A stretch of 13,477 bases of DNA from an uncultured bacterium (lineage in GTDB: Bacteria > Bacteroidota > Bacteroidia > Bacteroidales > Bacteroidaceae): assembly GCA_905215575.1 (NCBI GenBank), contig CAJMQV010000040.1, positions 1 to 13,477 of the forward strand, in the 5' to 3' direction. The notes under the pieces were generated by a model that searched no databases, was not told the DNA's origin, and saw nothing but the letters and a program-made list of their open reading frames with translations. Positions 1-5,533 of the stretch are shown piece after piece. Numbering within the stretch: the first letter of the stretch is position 1; each line of letters starts with the position of its first letter. Both the position numbers and the translations under genes were made by a program.

Positions 1-1
1 C

Positions 2-898
2 GGTAACATGCTTGTAGACCAGAAAGAAGCTTTATATGAAGTTTTCAGGAAATCTCCCATGCTGATCATGACGCATTGCGAGGATTCCGGCATCATCAGT
101 CAGAATCTGAACCGATGCAAGGAACTTTATGGCGAAGATCCTTCGGTTGAGCACCATCCGGAAATCCGCAGTGAAGAGGCATGCTACCGTTCATCGGCAC
201 TGGCTGTTTCTCTGGCCCGCGAGACCGGTGCCCGCCTGCATATCGCTCACATTTCCACAGCACGCGAACTGGATCTGCTCTCTAACGAAGCTTTGGACAA
301 CGCTTACAGCGGACACACCCGTAAACAGATTACAGGAGAAGCCTGCGTGGCGCATCTGATGTATACCCAGGATGACTACAAGACACTGGGCACACGCATC
401 AAATGCAATCCTGCCATCAAGACTTCGGCCGACCGGGATGCCTTGCGTCAGGCTCTGACCGACGGACGTATTGATGTGGTGGGCACCGATCATGCGCCTC
501 ATCTGCTCCAAGAAAAGAGCGGCGGCTGCGTCAAAGCAGTTTCAGGTATGCCGATGGTACAGTTCTCCCTGAACTGTATGCTCGAACTGGCAGATCAGGG
601 AATCCTTCCTCTGGAACGTGTCGTTGATTTAATGGCCCACGGACCGGCTACTCTGTTCGACATTTCCCGCAGAGGCTTCATACGCAAAGGCTATTTTGCC
701 GATCTGGTTCTGGTACAGCCGGACCAGCCCTGGACCGTGACCACCGACCGCATTCTGAGCAAATGCGGATGGAGCCCGCTCGAAGGACACACCTTCAACT
801 GGAAAGTGAAATACACCTTCTGCAACGGACATCTGCTTTATCAGAACGGACAAATTGACGAACAATATAGAGGAAAAGCCCTGACATTTGAAAGATGA
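2..898 (+). CDS. pyrC: Dihydroorotase, C-terminal part (5' end outside the window)
   Basis: Dihydroorotase closes N-carbamoyl-aspartate to dihydroorotate, the third step of de novo pyrimidine synthesis, in the cytoplasm. The frame is open to base 2, so the gene begins upstream; the ATG at base 8 is an internal Met. What is visible is the second half of the amidohydrolase barrel. MTHCED supplies a metal-ligand His, LHIAHIST a second metal-ligand His, and GTDHAPH carries the catalytic Asp. The barrel is followed by the usual C-terminal beta segment with GFIRKGYFADLVLV. About 297 residues are present. Family members of this type run to roughly 430-450, so about 150 residues, including the N-terminal HxH metal motif, are missing from view. 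The stop codon overlaps the next gene by ATGA, implying translational coupling. Other amidohydrolases such as hydantoinase or allantoinase are less likely given the GTDHAPH context. Confidence 0.93.
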   Translation, partial: GNMLVDQKEALYEVFRKSPMLIMTHCEDSGIISQNLNRCKELYGEDPSVEHHPEIRSEEACYRSSALAVSLARETGARLHIAHISTARELDLLSNEALDNAYSGHTRKQITGEACVAHLMYTQDDYKTLGTRIKCNPAIKTSADRDALRQALTDGRIDVVGTDHAPHLLQEKSGGCVKAVSGMPMVQFSLNCMLELADQGILPLERVVDLMAHGPATLFDISRRGFIRKGYFADLVLVQPDQPWTVTTDRILSKCGWSPLEGHTFNWKVKYTFCNGHLLYQNGQIDEQYRGKALTFER

Positions 899-1821
899 TA
901 CAAACAATAACTTACCACCTGCGTGATGTCATCCCCTACATCAACTGGATTTATTTCTTCCATGCCTGGGGATTTCCACCGCGTTTTGCCGGCATAGCCG
1001 ACGTGCATGATTGTGCCGGATGTAGAGCCGGATGGCTGAACCAGTTTCCCGAAGAAGAAAAGGCACGGGCCACTGAAGCCATGCGTCTGTATGACGATGC
1101 ACGCCAGATGCTGACCAAACTCGATGCAACCTACCACAGTTATGTGCGGTTCGGACTTTATGAAGCGAATTCCGATGGGGACAATCTGGTGTTCCAGTCA
1201 GACGAAAATGGAGATGAGAAAAAGGAATTCCGTCTTCCTTTGCTCCGTCAACAACAGAAAAAAACGGAAGGTCCGTTCCTTTGCCTTTCCGATTTTGTGC
1301 GACCGGTCACACACGGCATCCCCGACAAAGTAGGAGTCTTCTGCGCCACAGTGGATGAAGAGATAGAACATCTTTACGAAAAGGATGAGGATTACGATCC
1401 GTTTGCCCACATGCTCTGCCAGACATTGGCCGACCGTCTGGCCGAAGCATCCGTTGAAAAAATGCATGAAGAAGTACGGAAAACCTATTGGGGATATGCG
1501 CCCGATGAACAACTCTCCATCAAGGAACTGCTTTTAGAGCGTTTTCAGGGAATCCGTCCGGCAGTGGGTTATCCTTCTTTGCCCGACCAGAGTACGAATT
1601 TCGATCTGGATGCCTGGCTCGACTTCAGCCGGATCGGAATCCGCATCACCGAAACCGGTGCCATGATTCCACACGCGTCCGTCAGCGGACTGATACTGGC
1701 TCATCCCCTGTCCAAGTATTTTGCTGTGGGAAAGATCGGTGAAGACCAACTTCAAGATTACGCCCGGCGAAAAGGCAAACCGGTTGAATATATCCGCAAG
1801 TTTTTAGCCGCAAACTTATAA
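895..1821 (+). CDS. Stand-alone cobalamin-dependent methionine synthase reactivation domain protein
   Basis: In E. coli MetH the C-terminal activation module binds S-adenosylmethionine and flavodoxin and re-methylates cob(II)alamin after accidental oxidation. Here the module is a complete 308-residue protein with no catalytic or cobalamin-binding domains. Diagnostic segments are YINWIYFFHAWG (residues 15-26), LADRLAEA (178-185), VRKTYWGYAPDE (194-205), the AdoMet-binding stretch RPAVGYP (221-227, RPAPGYP in E. coli), SVSGLILAHPLSKYFAVGKI (262-281) and DQLQDYARRKG (284-294). A CAGC pair (Cys40, Cys43) lies in an N-terminal insertion. The start is fixed by the ATGA overlap with pyrC. It presumably acts in trans on a MetH that lacks this module and is encoded elsewhere. 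Split MetH is known in Bacteroides; that this protein fills the role here is inferred from family similarity. Confidence 0.92.
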   Translation: MIQTITYHLRDVIPYINWIYFFHAWGFPPRFAGIADVHDCAGCRAGWLNQFPEEEKARATEAMRLYDDARQMLTKLDATYHSYVRFGLYEANSDGDNLVFQSDENGDEKKEFRLPLLRQQQKKTEGPFLCLSDFVRPVTHGIPDKVGVFCATVDEEIEHLYEKDEDYDPFAHMLCQTLADRLAEASVEKMHEEVRKTYWGYAPDEQLSIKELLLERFQGIRPAVGYPSLPDQSTNFDLDAWLDFSRIGIRITETGAMIPHASVSGLILAHPLSKYFAVGKIGEDQLQDYARRKGKPVEYIRKFLAANL

Positions 1822-1836
1822 AGCGAGAATTACACT

Positions 1837-1960
1837 ATGATATTAAGAATATTACCATTACTGTTGCTCACCTGTCTTTTGCCAGACATATACATCTATT
1901 ACTGGCATCTGCGCAAGCCCTCCATTCCAAGATGGGCCAAGGTGACATTCTGGGGCCCCT
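1837..1960 (+). pseudogene. N-terminal membrane segment of the metallophosphoesterase, out of frame with the rest
   Basis: An ATG 15 bases after the previous stop opens a frame coding for MILRILPLLLLTCLLPDIYI, a hydrophobic segment of the kind that begins many membrane-bound calcineurin-like phosphoesterases. After about residue 41 this frame becomes unremarkable, basic and non-hydrophobic. From about 1960 the +1 frame instead reads a hydrophobic helix (TALLLFAVWLTY) that runs straight into the phosphoesterase at 2024. A stop in that second frame at 1943-1945 places the switch after it. The GGGGCCCC run at 1952-1959 is the obvious site: dropping one base there joins both parts into about 390 residues. 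The first frame stays open to 2277, but I regard bases after about 1960 as a shadow. The cause could be a sequencing or assembly error, or a real mutation. Confidence 0.7.
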
Positions 1961-2023
1961 ACGGCTCTGCTCCTGTTCTTTGCCGTTTGGCTCACGTACA
2001 CAGAAAGTCTTACTCCAGAGAAC

Positions 2024-3010
2024 ATGGACGCCATCATTCTTTATTTGTCGGCCTACATGCTTTTGGCGCTTCCGAAAACAACTTATATGCTTGTTTCACT
2101 CATTGGGAAGTTGATCGGGCTGGTATTTCACCCTTATCGAAAAGCCAATACCCCGGTCAGTTTCACTGCCGGATTTGCCGTGTTCTGCATGATGATCTGC
2201 GGTCTGTCATTCGGCCCTACGCTTCTGAAAGTGAAGGAAAGCACATTCCAGTCGGAAACCCTCCCAAAGGAGTTTGACGGCTATAAGATTGTGCAAGTCA
2301 GCGACCTGCATCTCACCAGCATGAAAACCCATCCGGAATTTGTCAGCGAACTGGTGCGTACCATCAATGCCCAACAGGCCGACGCCATCTGCTTTACCGG
2401 CGATCTGGTAAGCACGGACGTTGCGGAGCTTTATCCCTTTGTAGACGAGCTAAGCAAACTGAAAGCCAAAGACGGGGTGTTCTCCATTCTGGGAAACCAT
2501 GACTACATGACCTATGCCAAATACATGACTCCGCTGGAAAAATCCCAGAAGTTCCATGAAATGCTGAAACTGCAGGAAAAAATGGGATGGAACCTGTTGC
2601 AGAATGAACACAGCGTAATTCATCGGGGGCAGGACAGCATTGTCATTTTAGGAGTTGAGAATGACGGAAAACCGCCTTTCCCGGAACGGGGAGATCTGAA
2701 CAAGGCACAGGAAGGCCTCAACCTGAATGTCCCACTGTTCAAACTACTGCTCAGTCACGATCCGAGCCATTGGAAACGCAAGGTATTGCCCACTACAGAC
2801 ATACAACTCACCTTGTCGGGACATACCCATGGCATGCAGTTCATGATCGGTAACTGGTCACCGGCCCAGTATCTCTATCCCGAATGGAAAGGCATGTATC
2901 AGGAAAACTCCCGTGGCCTGTACGTAAGTCTGGGAGTCGGAGGCGCTCTCATCCCTTTCCGTTTCGGAGCCTGGCCTGAAATAAATGTCATAACATTACA
3001 CTGCAAATAA
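2024..3010 (+). CDS. Membrane-anchored calcineurin-like metallophosphoesterase (5' end disrupted by a frameshift)
   Basis: This is a dinuclear-metal phosphoesterase of the YkuE-like type; the natural substrate cannot be read from the sequence. All five metal-site motifs are present, numbered from the ATG at 2024: SDLH (93-96), GD (126-127), GNHD (157-160), SHD (244-246) and GHTH (266-269). Hydrophobic segments at about 3-36 and 48-65 precede the catalytic domain. Family members carry several N-terminal helices, which would put the domain outside the cytoplasmic membrane. The first one or two helices lie upstream in a different frame. The 2024 ATG is simply the first Met in the open frame, not a convincing native start: the hydrophobic reading frame continues upstream of it to about 1946. 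The catalytic domain is intact, so a protein made from an internal start could still fold. It probably shares a transcript with pyrC and the MetH reactivation gene. Confidence 0.85.
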   Translation: MDAIILYLSAYMLLALPKTTYMLVSLIGKLIGLVFHPYRKANTPVSFTAGFAVFCMMICGLSFGPTLLKVKESTFQSETLPKEFDGYKIVQVSDLHLTSMKTHPEFVSELVRTINAQQADAICFTGDLVSTDVAELYPFVDELSKLKAKDGVFSILGNHDYMTYAKYMTPLEKSQKFHEMLKLQEKMGWNLLQNEHSVIHRGQDSIVILGVENDGKPPFPERGDLNKAQEGLNLNVPLFKLLLSHDPSHWKRKVLPTTDIQLTLSGHTHGMQFMIGNWSPAQYLYPEWKGMYQENSRGLYVSLGVGGALIPFRFGAWPEINVITLHCK

Positions 3011-3019
3011 AAAAAACAC

Positions 3020-3027
3020 TAATTTTG
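3020..3027 (+). promoter_or_regulatory. Possible Bacteroides -7 promoter box for plsC
   Basis: TAATTTTG fits the Bacteroides -7 consensus TAnnTTTG and ends 22 bases before the plsC ATG, in the 39-base gap after the phosphoesterase. No clear TTTG (-33) element stands 19-21 bases upstream, so read-through from the previous gene is also possible. Confidence 0.45.
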
Positions 3028-3049
3028 CAGCCATAAAAAGTCAAAAGTC

Positions 3050-3805
3050 ATGAATATCATTTATAAGATTTATCAGTTATGCATCGCGCTGCCCATACTG
3101 TTGGTATGCACCGCGCTTACAGCCATTATCACAATCATCGGTTCCTGGATTGGAAGCGCCCACTTTTGGGGGTATTATCCGGGCAAGATCTGGTCTATGA
3201 TTATCTGTAATGTTCTGCTTATTCCGGTAGAAGTGCGCGGCCATGAGCATCTGGACAAGAAAACATCCTATGTGTTTACCGCCAACCATCAGGGCTCATT
3301 TGACATATTTCTGATCTACGGATATCTGGGAAGAAACTTCAAATGGATGATGAAGAAATCCCTGAGAAAAATATTCCTGGTTGGCAAAGCCTGCGAAAGC
3401 GCCCGCCACATTTTTGTAGACAAGTCCGGACCGAAAAAGATTCAGGAAACCTACAGCAAGGCCCGTGAGATTCTGAAAGAAGGAACTTCCCTGGTGGTCT
3501 TTCCGGAAGGTGCCCGCACTTACGACGGCTGCATGATCCCTTTCAAGAAAGGTGCCTATCAGTTGGCCGACGAGCTGCAACTGCCGATTGTTCCGGTTAC
3601 CATCGACGGTTCGTTCGAGATTCTTCCGCGCACAGCCGGTTTTTCTTTTGTGCGCCGTCACAAACTGATTATGACCATTCACGCACCGATACCTCCTTGC
3701 GGAAAAGGTGTTGAGGATATCAAGACAACCATGGAGAAATCTTATGCGGCCATAGAGTCAGCCTTACCGGAAAAGTATAAAAAGCATCAGGAAACACAAG
3801 CCTGA
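3050..3805 (+). CDS. plsC: 1-acyl-sn-glycerol-3-phosphate acyltransferase (PlsC family)
   Basis: This enzyme transfers a fatty acyl chain to position 2 of lysophosphatidic acid, giving phosphatidic acid for membrane phospholipids, at the inner face of the cytoplasmic membrane. The 251-residue length is normal. A hydrophobic N-terminus (about 8-32) is followed by the acyltransferase blocks in order: NHQGSFD, which gives the catalytic HX4D with His80 and Asp85; FVDKSG (122-127); FPEGAR (151-156), the EGxR substrate-binding motif; and the IVPVTIDGS strand (180-188). The start follows a possible -7 box at a sensible distance and is the first Met before the hydrophobic segment. The gene ends 25 bases before a strong terminator. 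Substrate preference for lysophosphatidate over other lysolipids such as ornithine lipids cannot be settled from sequence alone. Confidence 0.92.
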   Translation: MNIIYKIYQLCIALPILLVCTALTAIITIIGSWIGSAHFWGYYPGKIWSMIICNVLLIPVEVRGHEHLDKKTSYVFTANHQGSFDIFLIYGYLGRNFKWMMKKSLRKIFLVGKACESARHIFVDKSGPKKIQETYSKAREILKEGTSLVVFPEGARTYDGCMIPFKKGAYQLADELQLPIVPVTIDGSFEILPRTAGFSFVRRHKLIMTIHAPIPPCGKGVEDIKTTMEKSYAAIESALPEKYKKHQETQA

Positions 3806-3830
3806 CAAATGTTCGCAAAAATATAAGACC

Positions 3831-3887
3831 AATAAACCAAAATACCCGCAGAAGGAATGATCCTTTCTGCGGGTATTTTGGTTTATT
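3831..3887. terminator. Long bidirectional terminator between plsC and the DUF4369 gene
   Basis: A near-perfect inverted repeat has arms at 3831-3856 and 3861-3887, differing only by one extra base in the right arm, around the loop ATGA. The core is ACCCGCAGA with its complement, and AATAAACCAAAAT / ATTTTGGTTTATT form the base. It therefore has an A-tract before and a T-tract after the GC core on both strands. It sits exactly between the convergent plsC and lipoprotein stop codons. Confidence 0.93.
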
Positions 3888-3896
3888 GCGTAATTA

Positions 3897-4613
3897 TCAA
3901 ATTCCCAATCCGGCATCTCTGCGCTCTTTCATCAGTTCCATGTTTTCAGTAGCCAGTTTCATGTATTCCTTTACATAACTGTTATTCTGAAAATATGGTG
4001 TCGCTATAGACATCAGTGAATCTATTTGCGGAGTAATGATCGGGTATGGGAATGAACTGGTCAAGATCATAAACACACCGGGACCGAGCACATTATCAAA
4101 ATTTTTGGATATGAAACCGATTACCAAAGAATCGTTTTCCTGATTCAAGCGGGCAGCTTCTTCGTTCAGGATTTTCAGGATTTCATCATGGTCCATACCG
4201 TCCATGATCATCTGACTCTCCTTATGCGACAGTTCGGCCAACTGGTTGTCAATACGGCTCTTTTCATGAATAAATGCGTAGAGTGAGTCATTCAGTGGAG
4301 TTCCCGTAACGGATTGTTCGGCATGATCAATGTGTATCTGCACATTTCCTTCCTCAACGACCAAAGGCATAATGCTTTCATCGTCCATAAACAGATTGAC
4401 CATCATGGTAGAATCCCAAGTACCGGAAAACTCGAACTGGCCGTGGATAACCTCACACGAATCAATATCCACAAGCTGGTTTTCCTTAAGAGCTTTCAGA
4501 TAAAGCATCTTGCCATCAAGACTCTGCACTGTAGAACTGCCTTGAATTAAATACTGTTTTGAGCAGGACATGAGTGCGAGCGGCACTGCCAGCAAAGCAA
4601 AAAATTTCCTCAT
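3897..4613 (-). CDS. DUF4369 domain-containing lipoprotein
   Basis: The product is about 238 residues and predicted to be a lipoprotein. From the Met at 4613 it reads MRKFFALLAVPLALMSCSK: a positively charged start, a hydrophobic core and the lipobox LMSC. An in-frame ATG three codons upstream (4622) is possible but adds MFV before the charged start, so I prefer 4613. After the Cys, a DUF4369-like region (GKMLYLKALKENQLVDIDSC, then GQFEFSGTW and an immunoglobulin-like beta pattern) is followed by a helical stretch rich in Glu, Asn and Gln. In Bacteroidetes this domain usually precedes a TlpA-type thioredoxin domain. None is present here: there is no CxxC motif after the lipobox. Function is unknown. 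The gene stands alone, with a possible promoter upstream and a terminator downstream. Confidence 0.85.
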   Translation of the reverse strand: MRKFFALLAVPLALMSCSKQYLIQGSSTVQSLDGKMLYLKALKENQLVDIDSCEVIHGQFEFSGTWDSTMMVNLFMDDESIMPLVVEEGNVQIHIDHAEQSVTGTPLNDSLYAFIHEKSRIDNQLAELSHKESQMIMDGMDHDEILKILNEEAARLNQENDSLVIGFISKNFDNVLGPGVFMILTSSFPYPIITPQIDSLMSIATPYFQNNSYVKEYMKLATENMELMKERRDAGLGI

Positions 4614-4643
4614 AACAAACATCTACGTATTATCTTCGTTATT

Positions 4644-4651
4644 CAAAGATA
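4644..4651 (-). promoter_or_regulatory. Possible -7 promoter box for the DUF4369 lipoprotein
   Basis: On the minus strand this reads TATCTTTG, a full match to TAnnTTTG, 30 bases upstream of the 4613 start. A weak -33 candidate (TTTC, 4671-4674) lies 19 bases farther upstream. Confidence 0.5.
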
Positions 4652-4718
4652 CAAGCATTTACCGGTGTCAGAAAATTTATTATCGAATTTTAATTATTAT
4701 ACAAACCCGTTATATGAA

Positions 4719-5090
4719 TTAACGCCCTTCTTTCTCCAATTCTGCCGGAATACGGAAAGCTGTATAAAGCTGGAACACGCAACCGACACACAGCGTAAAC
4801 ATCCATTCGTTACGCTGGGCAAAGCCATAATGAAAGGTATTCATAGACATGGCAACCGCTGTAGCCAACAAAAACAAGGCACCCAGCAACTGCTGACGGC
4901 GCAAACGGCGCACCACCCAGTTTTTTCCTTCATAACCGGCCATAAACTGAATCACAGAGAAGCAGCATGCTCCAATCGTATATAGATAAAAAGCGCCTAT
5001 CCAGCGGGTGATATACAGCGCGGCTCCCAACAGTAACAATACCGCTCCGATCATATAGACCGCATTCTGAAATTTAGTTAGCTTCTTCAT
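4719..5090 (-). CDS. Four-helix integral membrane protein of unknown function
   Basis: A 123-residue protein whose function I do not recognise. It has four predicted membrane helices at about residues 11-27, 31-50, 68-84 and 95-113, with a strongly basic loop between helices 2 and 3 (VVRRLRRQQ) that should face the cytoplasm, and a charged C-terminal tail (AELEKEGR). Its start overlaps the end of the DivIC-like gene by 17 bases on the same strand, so the two are very likely co-translated and the protein may act at the membrane with the division machinery. That link is from context only; nothing in the sequence shows a catalytic motif. The 96-base stretch downstream before the next gene contains that gene's possible promoter and no evident terminator. 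Confidence 0.8.
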   Translation of the reverse strand: MKKLTKFQNAVYMIGAVLLLLGAALYITRWIGAFYLYTIGACCFSVIQFMAGYEGKNWVVRRLRRQQLLGALFLLATAVAMSMNTFHYGFAQRNEWMFTLCVGCVFQLYTAFRIPAELEKEGR

Positions 5091-5394
5091 CCGAATCGTT
5101 CATTATTACAAAAATATCCTCATATTCTGTTTTCATGAAATACTGCTCGCGGGCAATACGCTTCACGGCACCGGGCTGCGTATTCATTTCATTAAGACGC
5201 TCGGTGTCGTATTCATACTTCTCCGTATAGTTTCTGATTTCCGCTCTCATTTCCCGTATCTGCTTCAGATTATGATAGCGGCTCAGCAGTGAATTCTCGT
5301 CCACCACACCGATAATCAACAGAAAAGCGAAAGTAACACAGGCATATTTATGATTCCGTATGAACGCCCACACGGTCTGGAGTTTGTTTCCCAT
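5074..5394 (-). CDS. divIC: DivIC/FtsB-type septum formation initiator
   Basis: A small bitopic division protein which, in other bacteria, forms a complex with FtsL and FtsQ (DivIB) that activates septal peptidoglycan synthesis. The 106-residue layout fits the family exactly: a short basic cytoplasmic N-terminus, one membrane helix at about 17-31 (ACVTFAFLLIIGVV), a coiled coil at about 38-70 (NLKQIREMRAEIRNYTEKY), and the conserved block AREQYFMK (81-88) before an acidic tail. The ATG at 5394 immediately precedes the basic segment. A possible -7 box lies 30 bases upstream, and the gene is divergent from dnaX. FtsB and DivIC are not separable on this evidence, so the symbol is a family-level choice. 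Confidence 0.85.
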   Translation of the reverse strand: MGNKLQTVWAFIRNHKYACVTFAFLLIIGVVDENSLLSRYHNLKQIREMRAEIRNYTEKYEYDTERLNEMNTQPGAVKRIAREQYFMKTEYEDIFVIMNDSDEEAN

Positions 5395-5423
5395 ATAACT
5401 ATTCTATAATATTAATGTGGGAG

Positions 5424-5431
5424 CAAAGATA
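5424..5431 (-). promoter_or_regulatory. Possible -7 promoter box for the divIC operon
   Basis: The minus strand reads TATCTTTG, a full match to TAnnTTTG, 29 bases before the divIC start in the divergent divIC-dnaX spacer. I find no good -33 partner. Confidence 0.45.
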
Positions 5432-5477
5432 GTGATATTTAAGATATAAAAAGTATGCTTATGCCATCTTTTTTTCG

Positions 5478-5485
5478 TATTTTTG
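5478..5485 (+). promoter_or_regulatory. Possible -7 promoter box for dnaX
   Basis: TATTTTTG matches TAnnTTTG and ends 48 bases before the preferred dnaX start. It overlaps an upstream in-frame ATG at 5483, which argues that this earlier ATG is not used. A weak TATG at 5454-5457 lies 20 bases upstream in place of the -33 element. Confidence 0.45.
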
Positions 5486-5533
5486 CAGAATACAAAGTAT
5501 AGATTCAACAATAAAAAGACGATACAATCATTC

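Noticed and set aside
1960..2277. Continuation of the 1837 frame as a separate small protein
   Set aside because: Basic, low-hydrophobicity sequence that overlaps the phosphoesterase coding frame; best read as out-of-frame after the shift.
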